From positions 37,187,187-37,251,186 of the forward strand of contig NC_088301.1 in assembly GCF_032854445.1 (NCBI RefSeq): a stretch of 64,000 nucleotides of DNA, given 5' to 3'. The DNA is from Liolophura sinensis (Eukaryota; Mollusca; Polyplacophora; Chitonida; Chitonidae). Both the position numbers and the translations under genes were made by a program. This document shows positions 41,359 through 55,500 of this stretch, piece after piece. Each line of letters begins with the position of its first letter. The stretch's first letter is position 1. The notes under the pieces were generated by a model. It worked only from the letters and a program-made list of their open reading frames with translations, did not search any database and had not been told where the DNA came from.

Positions 41359-43426
41359 TCACACACATATGTTTGGCAATGATCTGACAGGTCTAGATGG
41401 AACACAGAAAAAGATAGAACTTTTTTATGTTTCAAGCTACATGTATTTATGCATTCTTCTTACTTTCTTAACCATTGGTCTCTTCCACAAATATAGTGTG
41501 CTTATTTGTAAGTCACACATGAGAGAGTTTGTCAGTCACTGGTAAAATGTTTGTGGTTTACCCTGGTTTCCTCCACCATGAAACTGACATTCATTGCATA
41601 AGTAACAAATAGGTAATTTACAGTTCAAACTTCTTTGTCACTAAAGGTAAAGACAGTCCCACTGTATCGTGTGACCTGTCACAAATATTAGCCAACAGTC
41701 ACCGATCACCTGTTTGTTTGTGTTCCAGAAGTACACTTTACTCTTCTTTCCTTCAGGAACTACTTAAGTTCACAAATATTTAGCACCTCAGTTTTCTTCC
41801 TGTTTTGTCTACTATAAATATCTTTGTGTGCAACCTTTGTCAGACTTCCAGACTTCTGTTGTAGTAAACTTAGCTGGTTCCCTCCCCTTGACATGTGATA
41901 GAGCTAAATGCTTTAGCCAAAGGGACAGGCACAGGATGAATTCATTATTGCTGATCTAAAGCACTCTTTCAAACACAGCAATGGAGACACCCGATAGTAG
42001 CTCATCATGATGACGTCACATTAAAGACGGTAGACGTTACGCTACAATCCATTCCTGACGTAAAAATGGCTTGAGGTCGTGCTTCACACTTGCACCACCT
42101 CGCGGGATTGAAAAATATGCCTCCTTGATCCCATTTATATGTAGCCATTAATTTTCTATTTGTGCGTAGCTAGTGGTGTACATTAACTGTAACGTCAAAT
42201 CCTAGCACTTGGACCTCACAACAATCCTTTCATATGCCATATCTTGTTGATAGGCTTCCCCCGCGGTGAACATTTAATATACATATAATCATCCAATCAT
42301 AAGTAGATAGCTTTGTACTGAATGTGATTCAGTAACGGAGACTATGAGGGAACTACACTGGTAGCAATTGTGATCAAATATAGTTGTCTAAAATTTTTGG
42401 CAGGTCACATAACACACTAGCTCTTTTTTACCTTTAGTATTGGTTATACGGCTTTAGTGATACACAAGGATGAACATGAAACTCCCTTATTCTTGAGTAC
42501 AACAATTAACAACAATCACTGAAATCAATAAATAAACTGGGATGCCCTGGAAATGTAAATCTTGCATGATGTCGTGATGGAATGTGATTTGTTTTCAAGT
42601 TGCGGACCCTTGTGGGTGAGTCTATGACAGTTTTAAATTAGAGTGAAGCAGATAATACATTTAGTTTAACTGAATAACTGTAAATGTTTTACTACTAAAA
42701 CAGGTTTCTGGATCACTTATTTTGTTCAACACGAACAACTTAATTCATTCAGATTTAATATGGGGCCATTCTTCCCATGGTTACACTTTAGACACAGTGT
42801 TTATTTAAAAAAAAAAAATAAAATTACGGTCTGAGAATGATTAGGCCTATATGAACACACCTAACCTAAGGTTTTCACGCCTATCAGCATAACATTTTGT
42901 TAGAAATACAATTTTGACTAATATGTGTTCAAAAGTTTATCACTCACCTGTGTATCAGAATGTTATCTGAATCAAACTTGCAATATTCTCTTCGTACTTT
43001 CACAAATTTCCGTCGTCTGCTACAATCTGTAAAGGTTAAGTGCTATCATACACCAGGGGTGACGTCATTACTGTTACTGTCATCATCAAAATGAAAATAA
43101 AACTTCTAAACTCTTGAGGCAGTCTGGTCAATATATTACCAAATTTTTGGTAATTTGAGGGCGACGATAGCTCATTATTTTTCAAACTTGGTACAATTTA
43201 AAGAAATTTGTGAGAAAATACCCCCTCTACAAGGAGAGTCTAAGTTTTGTTAACATGTCTACCGTGAGGTGGCGCTGTTAAACAAACTCGTACCTTGGCC
43301 ATGTTATAAGATATCATTCATTGAGAGGTACGAGTGTATTAGAAGACGATTCAGAATAACTTGAGGCGGAATATTGTCTTAATTGTCTCAGTTTCTTCAA
43401 CACCCTGTAGCTTATCAACGTAAAAA
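41359..43426. promoter_or_regulatory. divergent spacer between syce2-like gene and wntless copy B
   Basis: The two start codons face away from each other about 2.07 kb apart. A perfect TGACGTCA lies at 42011-42018 and another at 43060-43067. The duplicated block begins at about 42412, so the wntless side of this promoter region was imported by the duplication. Confidence 0.4.
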
Positions 43427-43532
43427 ATGGCAGGGGTCGTGCTAGAAAATTTAAGTTCAAGGAAACTGTATGTCTTGGCAGCCGGTCTGTTTTTGTTGCT
43501 TGCTGCATTCTTTTTCGTGGGAGCTATCATTG
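43427..43532 (+). CDS. wls: wntless copy B exon 1
   Basis: ATG intact: [20 protein letters not shown] and a hydrophobic span. Donor G|GTAAGC, phase 1. Closer to vertebrate MAGAIIENMSTKKL at its start than the outer exon at 4772. Confidence 0.87.
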
Positions 43533-46500
43533 GTAAGCTACTTTTCGTGACAAAAATGCACAAAAATCAGTCAATCAGTTAATTTCTGCAGTTATGTCGT
43601 CATTGATTGTGTTGTCCGTGATGAATTTATAGGTGTTTCAAGTCTGACATTGCATTCAGAGGTCAGTCTCAATAGGTCTTCTCATACTGGAATTTTTTTT
43701 TATTTTATTTTTTTTTATATTAATTATTATTTTGTGAGAGGAAACCATCACATATGAAGAAGAACGTGTGGGAGTAAAGACTATGGTAATATGTCATTAC
43801 GTGACACTACGTGCATATTGATGTAATTTTTTCCCCACGGTCACATGCCTTTAATGATTTTTCATTCGTTAAAATTGAATGGGGAGATGTTCAATTTGCA
43901 TACAAAGAAAATTAGCGTAAATAAGACGTTTGTCACTCTAATTTCTGTCATGTGTCACTGTTATATATGAGATTTCTGCATTGTATTATTCCCAGTTCAT
44001 ACATTTTTGAAAGGATTTCTGTAAGTTGTGAAACACTCTGGATTTGAATTTCCATCAGACAGCCGGTCCGGTCTGTAGCTGGTTGCTTATATCACTACAA
44101 AACTCAAGTTGTCCTGCTAAAACCTGGTTTTTAGTCATCTTTAAACCAGATGAACATGGTAAGGGTTGAATGCGCATGTGCGTGTGTCACATGCTTTTGT
44201 CACATGGACTACATCTGCAAAGGGTTAACTCAAGATTTGGCCAGCCTTATTCAGGGAAGCATGAATGAATTGACATCAGTAGTGACATAGAAAGTAACAC
44301 TTAGATATTACCCTAGTCTTTGCAACTTCCACATGTGTAACATCTTGCTAAAACAGATTGGATTAGTTAATGTGAATACGACAGAATCGGCATTTCAGGG
44401 ATCTTTCCGAGTTCAAGCAGATATCGGTGAGACAGGTAGAAACTCCTGTGAACTGACGTTGATAAAAGATGTTATTTTATGGTAGTGGCTGGATTGAATA
44501 CACATCTGTGTGTTGTCTCGTCTGCCCCATTGGTACCTAACGTAAAATCACGTCTTTTAGCTGCAGAAGTTTTCAATGTCTGAACTCGCGAGAACCGTGA
44601 AACACCAACTGGGCTTACATAGCTGATCTTGAATTTAAAATATCGGTGTCAGACTGCAACAAACATTGATTTAACTAATTGATACAAGAAAATATGACTG
44701 CGACTGTCACAAGAAACATAGGCCTTATATAACTGGAATCTGTCCTTGGAAATTCACTCTTCATGCAAAATTTCAAGAAACCTTAAAAGAAATTAAGACC
44801 CCATTTGTTACATGTACAACTATCCCCCAAATGGCAGAGCTTTACTTGATGTTGAATAAAAGATTTGACAACCTTGCAAAGAATATGTGAATTCCAGGTA
44901 TACGTCACTTTAAAGTTGGAAGATTTAGAAGCTTAAGAGCTTATCTATTTGATCAGTTTCATTATGTGATCATGCTTAACTTTATCAAGTTACTCTTCTG
45001 TGGTGTGGTGGAAAAATTGTAACAACCATGAAAGCATAGAGATTCCATCTCTGATGGGTGAGTTTCGTTCAGGTTACAACAATATAAGCCGAATCGGCAT
45101 TTAAGGAGTTCCCTAAATTCATGTAAATATGGACGAGACAGGATTGGGGCTTTCACAAACTAGCACAGATAAAAAGTGAGATTTTACGGTACTTGCAAAA
45201 CTTAATACATATCCCGCTTAGCTGAGTCTGTTGTCCCAACAATGCTCTTAGTAGCTGATGTAAAATCATGCCTTTTATCCGCCTTAGTTCGTACGAGCCC
45301 CACCATGTCTCATCTCAAACTGCGTGAACTTCCAAGCTTCCTGATATGGTGACTCGTCTTATTAGTTTGGACCAAGTCTGAGGATGATAACAGAGATATA
45401 TATGGGGAAACTTGCTTTGTGCTATTGTCATTGCAACCTGTTTCTTTTGCTATCTGCACTGCTGAGAATAAATGCATATGTTGCAATGGCCAACACAGAA
45501 GACAAGGTCTTGCATGCTAAGTTATTGGTAGTGGTTCTGTTTTGTGGTCTCGTGACATGGTTCAGCGTAGAGAGCGTAAATGAGAGTATAGATTTTGACG
45601 GGCATTTCATAGGACTCAGTCATGTTTTGTTTCGCCTGTTTTAGGTAATTATTTATTGTTTCATATTTTTATGACCCCGTTGGAGCATATTAAAATTATT
45701 GGCTACCTTTAGAAAATCAGGAAATAATTGATTACAATGATAGTTAGCATAACCACAGTAAAAAGCATAGGGACACCACAGCAAATATTCATGAGAAGAA
45801 TTTGTAGCCTCTCAGTGGTTTAGCCTTAAACATGGCAAAACATTGGAATGTGCTAATTGTGTTAAATACATGTAATATGAAGTTTCAAAGGTTTGATCTC
45901 TCTTAAAGTTGTGTGTTTGGGCAAAGGTCATGAACACTTCCGATGTCCTGTAAGCAACCAGACACTCTCTCCTTAACAGCTAGACCATCCATGATCTGTT
46001 GCAAAACACTAGTTTTACAATGACGTATAGTCATGAAAGTCCAGGTAAATTTAGAAAATATATTTTCTGGCATGATGCTTGTCTTCCCCTGTCAAATCTT
46101 TAAAGTCTTGGTCAAATTTGTGGATGACTTTAATGGGGACTTTTTGACAATATGGGACATTTGGAAGCATATATTCCATAGTCATCATGGTGAAAAATGC
46201 AGAAATTAGAGTATAATTTTTTTAATTTATTAGCTCACTGTTACAATCTAAGGCAAAGTGTTGTAAGATTGGGGAAAAAGTAGTGTCTGTGCCTGAGTAA
46301 CCTTTTTTGTTTGGGTCAGTTGAGTAAGGTTTTATGTTTGGACCTGCCAGTCTCACAGTTTTCATATCACCATTATGAAACTTGGTGGATATGATGAACT
46401 GGATTTGGACATTTACTCATTTTTATGATCAATTAGGGATGTTTGCATTTTTATTCAAATGTTCAGGTTTTGGGCTGAGCCATATTATCCAAGCCAGTAC

Positions 46501-49500
46501 TATTGGAGGCAGTGGAAAGGTTGTTTTTGTTTGGGTCAGCTGTTGCCACAGTTTTTACACCATCTTGGTGGGAAGATGGGCATGCTTTAAAGACTTCATG
46601 AAATAAATAATAATTTTAAATAATTAGGTATGTTTGTATTTTTATTGAAATTATCAGGTTTTTGACTTTGCAATTTTATCTTAGCCAGTACTATTCAGTT
46701 TTGTTTGCCAGGGTGAGGTTTTATGTTTGGGTCAGATATTCCAACAGTTTTCACGTCATTTTTATGAAATTTGGTGGGAATGATGAACAGAACATGGGGA
46801 TTTACTCATTTTGAATGATTAGGAATATTTTCTTTTTAGCTCTTTTGTTTGTCGAAGTTTTCATGGTATACTCATGAAAGTTCATGAGCTTGATAAACAT
46901 GCTTTGAAGATGTTGAGATTATACTTGATTTTTCTTGGTAAAAACTACCATGTTTTGGACTTGCTGTTTTCACATTGACTTCACAGGTGTATAGTTAGCC
47001 TGATAGTAAGGTTTTATGTTTGGGTCAGCTGTTATCAGTTTGCAACATATCTTCATGAAACATCATGAGCTTGATAAACATGCCTTGGTTGATATACACG
47101 TATGAATTTTGATATTATGTTTGATTTTTTTTTATTGGAATTACCTTGTTTTGTACAAGGGTTTGTATTACAGCTTTCACTGTACATTGAACCCCAGTTA
47201 AGTACGACGTTAAACCCTAAACACTCACTTTAAACATGAACTCCCAACCTTCACACTGTGTGCATGCCATGAAGACACTACCTACTGAATATGAATTTAA
47301 ATGTCCTGTCAACTTAAACGGCTATTTGAAGTGAAGCAATTACCAGCAAGCTGTCGGGTTCCTCATAACCGTTGTTACCTGTAGCTATATGATAATTTGG
47401 TAATGGTATATATGATAAAGCGTTACTGTTTATTAACTCATACTGATTTTAGCTGTAGGGGTTAAACTTCCTGTACCCTTGCCAGGCTGGTTTACATTTA
47501 TCCCTGTCGCCATCATACAGACACACCTCTTCACCTCTTTTCTAGAACTGGTGACTTCTGCCACATGTAAGGTGTTCAGCCTGACAGAAATACCACACAT
47601 TTTTGCCATGGCTTGTATCAAACAGGGCCCTAAAGGATTAAAACTGCTTTTGTGTGTTAGCATGGCACCCCAAAGAATTTGAGTGCACATATACTGTAGA
47701 ATCAGTCTGTTGAACCATGAGGAAAAAGTTCTTTGTTTGCTGGCCAGGTAGACATTTGAACTTACTGGCACCACTCACCCCATGTGTAATGCTCTTCTTG
47801 TGATATTGAAAGTGTTATATGATAGAGGACAAGAATGGCAAATTTGAGTGATATGATGTAAGGAATTTTTATAAACTGAAATCTGCATGTTGAAGTTACG
47901 GTTTTAAGGGAAATGCATGAAAGGTTTTGTTTTTTTTTTAATTTTCAAGGCATATTTTATGGCTCTTAGTTTTTTCTTTATCTCAGCAAGTTTTTTCTTT
48001 ATTTAAGCATTGTTTTTGTAGTTTTCAGCATTTGCATCACAACTGCAGGCTATTTAATATTCATACAGACCACTGGGGCCCGGGAAATCTAGTTCAAAAG
48101 ATACATAAAACGCTTGGTTTCTATTTCTCATTGCAGAGAATTGATGTGGCCTAGCCTATTAAAGTACAAGAAATCTTTTCAGCTTTCTTCTTAGAAACTT
48201 AAAATGGCTTTAAGTTACATCTTTCATGAGAATCTAGTGGTCAGTCTTGAATTATGCAGCCTGCTGATTGATGTCAAAGGTGATAGCTGTCAAAACAACT
48301 TTGTTGGGGGAGAGCCCAAATTAAGGGTGCTAAGCTGGTTCCAGATTCGCAGTATATTCATTGATGACTTCATTTCACAATATTCCCAACTATTGACAGA
48401 AAATATGCATAAAATATAGGGGCTATTAAGAATGGTAAAGTGTGCCTAAAAAATGTTCCCATTTTTTGGGCACATCTTTCTTCATTTTCCTTAAAGCTAT
48501 ACTTTTTGCTCTATAGTACATGTACCCTTAAGCCTTTAAAGCCCTTATTACTCCCCCAAAATATGTGTATGTTGGGACACATCCTTAATTACATATAAAA
48601 ATCAAATGTTTCATGTATCCCTGAAGATTTGCTCTGATGCACTGTATGTACCTACCAATTCTTTCATCATTCATTGTAGTGTCATTTTTCAGTCCTTCAG
48701 ATTTTCCATTTTTCAGACAAAATCATACAACTTTTCGTACATACATGTACATATATACTGTATGTGATTCAGCGGAATAAAATTTACATTAGAATTATTT
48801 ACATCCTTGGTTAATATCACCAATGGCTTTAAATGTCAACTCCTTCAAAATTAGACTAAGATTTCATAGCTCATATTAGATTTGGATTAGAGTCCATGTA
48901 AGAGTTTTTGCATTAACTGTAGTTCTGACTACGAAATATGAAACTATGAAAAATATATAGAACTTGAAATAGTGGATGTGTGAATGGCAAAGGTTTTGAG
49001 TATTTTGACTGATATACACGTACATGTAGGTGTTTACTATTTCAAACAAAATTTTACCTTTAACATAAACCCAATAAAATGAAATACATTTGGTCAAAGG
49101 ATGAATCTTTGTTTAGTTAGTTTAAAGTACAAGATAAAACTTACAAGGTATATACAGTATATGTAGTTTCTTTGTTACCTGTATTTATTGTAGACTGGCT
49201 GTTATATTGCCACAGGCTGTAAAAGGCACACCCACTGTCAATGTTTGCACCCTGGGGCTCAAATGCATGTACCTCACATTTAGGTGAGAAAGCTTTCTCC
49301 CCCCTCACAGGGAATAGTGTTTATGTTTGTTTTATTGCTACTCCTAAGCCTATCCTGAAATAGCACCCTACTTCTTTTTTCTAGGTTGAACTTCCAATAG
49401 GTGCAAGCTATGGCTCCAAACTTTCTGGCATCTCTCTCTGAATTCTGATGAGTCAGTCTTTGATGTACATATAGATCTATTCCTGATTCAATAAACCTAT

Positions 49501-52500
49501 GTAATCTCCAAAGTCTCGAAAAGGTTATTTTTCAGATAGGTGTAACATGTTGTTGTTAAGTGAGAAATTAGCCAGACTTGACAAAGATAAATGCTTAACT
49601 TTTGGTGTATTACAGTATTCTAAATTGTCAAGACAGCCATGGTAGGAAAGCTCGACCAGCTAAGTTACTCTTTCATGTATTTTAAACATACATGTAATTT
49701 TAGCTCTGTAGTTTTGCTACATGAAAATATATAATCTTGATTTTTGATTCTTTCTCTGGTCTACTCAGTGCACAGAACAGGACTGCATGAGTTTTTTTCA
49801 CTGACTTAAAATGTGCATGTTACATGTAATACAGGGCTTTCATCACTAAGTTTGCATTAATTTGTGTGACACCCTTGTCCGACTCATCACTTCATGCACA
49901 GAGGGAGATACCAGTGCAGTGCTAATAAATGCAAGTATATAAAATAGTAATTATTATCCTTTCAGTAATTGTTATTTTAATATTTATTTTAGGGATTTAC
50001 ATGGTTAGTGTGGACATTAAATCCATCTTCTGTATATGATTTTCATTGTTGTACATGTATATCAGCCCATGTTAAAATGCATTTTGGTCATCGGTATTTT
50101 AGCTTATGTCATACCAGGAAAGCAACATTTAAGTAAATATAACAGATGATATCTCAAAATGTACTACATTTTATGTACTGACTCAAAGTTTTACCTGGAT
50201 ATAAAGCACAATGACACGAGAGGGAAGTTCTATTGTGGGTGCGCTGTGTGCATATTATAGAATTACGGCAAATTACAAAATTCACGACTGAGTGTATTGC
50301 AATCAGTGTTAAGGTAAATGAAAGGGGTGGAAATTCGAAAAGTATTGCATATATCATACTGAAGTTTTCTATAAGAAAAATGGCTTCAGGGGATGTTCTG
50401 TTGTTAATGCTGTGTGTATATATTAATTACTGCAAATTACCAAATTCACGTCTTCAGTACATTGTGTATTGAGCTTACCTTTTGCATTCATGTGTTCCCT
50501 AAGGCAAGCTCTGATTTATCAAATCTAAGCCACACATCAACAGGTTTCATCATCAATATTCAAATCTCTCATACATTGTAATTCATGAGTTTTTAAGAGG
50601 TCTGAGTATTCATAAGATTTTTGGTTGGTTTCTAATTTACTTCAGGTTTATTGCCACTGTTGACATGTATTATAGTTATATATTACACGACAACAGTGTC
50701 GCCATGTATCCATGCCTTGCATTACCAAAAAAAGCACCAAGAACTAATATGTTTTGAGGGCTGACCATTACCTTGCCTATTCTCTTCTGATTTAAATTGT
50801 TAGAGTGTTTGTCGCAAAGTCTGGGAAACTGAGGATCAAATTTAGGTTGGGTCATACCAAAGCCTTTAAAAATGATACTTGTTGCTGCCTTGCTTGGTGC
50901 TTAGCATTGAAAAGTCGGAGCAAGGAAACAGGACTGGTTGGCCAAGTGTCTGTAAAATGTGATTGGGTGGTGTCTTGGGCATGATGGTTCAGTAGTGGTG
51001 GCAGCACTTTGGCGTCATGGACCTGCTTTGCCACAGTATATATTAACACACCCAGTGACTCCTTTGTCATCATATTACTGAAAAATGATTTAGTACAATG
51101 TAGAACAGCAGGTACGAAATTGGCGTTTCGTATATTTGAAGAAACATTGTGGAAGTTTCCAGTGTACATGTGCTGTCTCAGTAGTTGTGACAGCACAATG
51201 ACCCAGGAGCCTCTCTCCCATGTGGTCACTGTGAGTTCAAGTCCAGCTCATGCTGGTCGTACATGGGAAGGTCTGGCAGCAACCTGTATACGGTTGTGGG
51301 TTTTCTCCCACCATAATGCTGGCCACTGTCGTGTAAGTGAAATATTCTTGAGTACAATGTAAAACACCAATCGATCAATCAAATAAATAAATACAGTTTA
51401 ATATAAAGGCAGAAAATTAACATTATATAGATAGTAAGTTGTGTGAACACAATGTATATGGAAGGAAATCAGATGCAGACATAAATGGTGCAAGTAATTT
51501 ACCAATGTTTTATTGGTGACTGTGATTCACTCTTGGTAAGAATCTGAAACCATGGGTTGTACATGAAATTTGGCAGATAGTTATTTTAAGTAAGTTTTGT
51601 TGGCAGTGAAAATGGTACTCATAGACCAGTTCAAGTAAGAATTATTTATACTGTTGAGCAAGTTGACATTAGAGTTACTGCATGTAATCTATTCTGTAGG
51701 TTTAAATTTTTTTTCTAGGAAGGACAGTAATAAAATGTCAAAAGATTCATAATCCCTTCACATAGCAACTGTGCTATTTTAAGGTCTTGTTTTACTCCAT
51801 TGTGTGAGTCAAATTATTATTAACTTTTGCTTACACAACACCATGCATCTAAGGAGGAGTATGTAAAAAATTTATCACATTTAACACATATTACTTTAAT
51901 ATTTAATGTGGAATCTATATCCATGTTCCAGTTACCCTTTTGTTACGTTCACTTTCTGTTGGCTGTATTATTAAGCTGTGTGTACAGTCAGCACAAAGTT
52001 CACCGACAGTCAAAAGCCCAGATCAGCTTCTGGAGGGGTTGTGCTGGGGATTTTGTACACAGTTAAATGTTTACAAAATTACAACAGTATTGTTCTACAA
52101 CTATGCTCAATTCTGAAACAAATGGAAATAAATCTAAGCACCACTGAAGCTGATCTGGGCATTTGACTGTCGGTGAACTTTGTGCTGACTGTCACCGACA
52201 CATGTGCACATAACTTATTTATTTATTTCATTGGTGTTTTATGCTGTACTCAAGAATATTTCACTTATACGATGATGGCCTAAATTGTGGTGGAAACAAA
52301 TAATTTATCTGATTGAGCAGTTCAAGTAAAACTGAGCATCAATCTGTAATCCATTTCGTTAATTTCAAGTGACTTGTAGGGAATTGTCTAATATAGTGCT
52401 TTACTATAAAATGTCATGCGATATATGTACTGTGTATTATGCAGTATATATATATATATATACATATTACTTACATGGTTTACCAGGGCCTTGGTTCAAT

Positions 52501-55500
52501 TATAAATGAGATCTTTTACAAAAGTGTTGGTCAGTGTGTGCATTGTCCTGCCTTTTGTCTAATCAGTTGACTTTTTTTTCTTTTATAGCACCATCCCCAT
52601 CCAATGTACAGCAGATTTTGGGAACAAATTGTATTCTGCCAAGGAACAAAGATTTTTGGGAACATTGGTCTTTTCCACGTGGAACAGGAGAGTGTGAAAA
52701 AATTTCATCTTTCGATGATAAAATTATACAGAAAGAGAAGATCGTAACACAAGATGTTGTTTTTCTCATTCTTGATTCCTGGTGTGAGGGATAACAGTCA
52801 GCTGACCATGACACCCTGGTTTCAGACCATTCTTGGCATTTTAATGATGGAGTTGTCATACAACCCACAAAATGAAACACAGTAAGATCATAATGTTGTA
52901 TACTTAAATACTACTGAACCTACCTAGGTATCTTCTTTATGATTTTAAAGTTTTTGTTTAGAAAAAATGTTTCTGTTTTAATATTTACAAATGTACATGC
53001 AATTTTATGTGAAATTGTTTTAATTTGGTGATGTAATTATTGTGGCTCAACATCCTATTTTATTTTGTAGTTATGCTATTTTATGGTGACATGTTTAAAT
53101 ACAACATTTAAATTAATTTGGATGGTGATTTTCAGACTGGTTCTGATGAAGAAAGAGAATTTGCCTATGCTTACCAGATATCCCCTCTGTTTTTGAAGAG
53201 CAAATGTTACTATATTCTCCATTGTTGTGTCATCTGAACATAATCATCCTATCCTGAACCCCTGATAGTTCTCCTATGAACAGTGGTAACAATTGATGGC
53301 ACAATCAAGTATTTTTACTCTAACACCTCTGAACTAGTGTTTTTTTTTTGGTTTTTGTTTTAGAAAGTGATGATTTAAGACTAGAACTCAAGCTCGGGTA
53401 TCGCAGTATTTCAGACGAACCATCAGACTGGAAAAGCTTGGCTAATTCAACTGAATCTCGAAAACTGGAATGCACAATGGGCCCTGAAGAGGTAGGTCAT
53501 AGAGTCATTTAGGAGAATTGAGATTTTCATGCTGTAATCCAGTAGGTGCGCTAGAGGTTTTTGGGGTTGAGTATTATTTTTTGCCAAAAATCTCTGGTAT
53601 AACCTCTTTAAATCATTATACCCCTGCAATAGATCTGGAGAGGACAGGGAGGTGTAATGGATTCACGATGTCTGGTGGTCTGTCAGTTTTTGTCTCTGTA
53701 AACACAATTTTGTCCACTGCAGCAATTCTGTGGAAATTCAAACACATCTTCCCCATGATCTAAACTTGTATAGTTTTAATACAATGTAGTTAAAAAGTTA
53801 CCACCCTTGAGGTACTTAGTATCAGACCTCTAGCTAGGATTTATGAAAGGCATGGGCGTATAGTCATAATGGCTGGGAGTCCAGGGGCTGCAGGTCCCCA
53901 TCCGCCAAGAACTTGCCACTGTTGGAGTTGGCCATATTGCCATTCAAAACCAGTTTAGATCTAAAGTCATAGTTTAATATATGTCAATATTAATAACGTG
54001 TCCCCCGTGGAAAGTTTATTTCCTATATTTTTTTAATTATTTTATTTTTGTGATTTCCACTACATCAAATACAAATAGCACCATGGACATAAATGTTATT
54101 TGTTCAGGAATTATTACTAAAAGTATTGGGTACTGCATTTGAGACAAAATGGTCCAATGACTGACATCACTTAAGTTATTTGTAAAATTCATTCCAATAG
54201 AATTCTGTTGTTTTTTTTTTCTCAAAAATTACCAAAAAAATTCATTTTCTTGAATAGTTTTGACTGGTAAGCTTGAGGAGTATGTAATATAAAGATATTC
54301 TTATCCTAAAAGATTGTATTAATCTTCAATACAGAGGGCCCACTTGTTAGTTGTCGCTTTTGCTTTGACAGGTGAGTTCATCCAGTTCGTGAAAAAAGAT
54401 CGAACAGACTTTTTCTGTGTGGATTACTTTTCGATATCCGGAGGGAAAAAAATTGTCCGACAATCGAAAGTGACCAGCCAATGAAAGTATTTACAGTATT
54501 GTTTTGCAGAAAAAGACAGCAAATCAAATTAGAACTACAAAGCAGTTTCGGCCCGTGTTCAGGTTGTTCGTTGTCGGCGTTATCTTTGTACACTGTCACA
54601 TGGGAGACAGCTCAACTATATCTAAATGTGCAAAGGCTCGGGGAAGTCGTTCCCAGTGCAGCAGAAACAATCAAGTCATATTTGTCCTGTTTAACTCAGT
54701 GTTAAAGCAATAGGATAAAGATGCATTTGTGGAAAAAGGTGTTTCATTTAAATATTTTTAGCTAGCAAACAACTTCAGGTATAGGGAAATTTTACTGCAA
54801 AATATGAAGAGAATTGGTCAGATGGTTTTGACTGTAGCCAGCGCACAAATTTAAATAAATAATAACTAGAACTGCAAAGCAGTTTTGACCGGGTTGCACG
54901 TTGTTTGTTGTTGTAGTTATCATTCTACGCCATCAATTAGAAGACAGCATAGCTATATGTAATCACACAACTGTTTCAGGAAGTCACAGACAGTGCAGGA
55001 GAAAGCATTAAGTCACATACCATAAACCTAGTCCAGTTTCCATCTAACTCTATGTTAAAGCAATATGATTAATATTTATTTGTAAGACAAAAACTGTATT
55101 GTCATTTAAACTCTTCTAGCGAGAAAATTATTAATCGTAGCTCAAATTTGTTGGCATACTCCAGAAAGAGCATGTCTTGGGCTACAATTTGGTGCAAAAA
55201 ATTAAAGCAGTCAGTCGCTCAAAATACACCAGAATATGTTAAATATAATTGAAATTTCAAAACTGGTAGTGTTGTCACAACTTCGACCAATGGCGAGCTT
55301 CCAAAGTTTTTACTGGTTTTTACTGTAATCAAACTTTAAAGCTAGGATGAGTCACCCTGCATATTAAGTTTCAGACCAATCTGTTCCGTGGTTGTTTAGA
55401 AGAAGATGTGTAAGCGATTTTCATAAGACGCCTTGCGTCATGTGACCTGAAAACAGCTGATGGAACAGCTGATTGCATCATCTGGTACAGTGACAATCTA

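Noticed and set aside
45384-45644. 86-codon + strand frame with hydrophobic start
   Set aside because: Lies between two copies of a diverged repeat in an intron; hydrophobic content is expected of AT-rich translation.
47433-47774. 113-codon - strand frame
   Set aside because: Intronic, no motif, and overlapping an equally open frame on the other strand.
50852-51362. Frames of 117-125 codons on both strands
   Set aside because: They lie over the SINE at 51175-51390 and its flank; the matching region in copy A does not keep them open.
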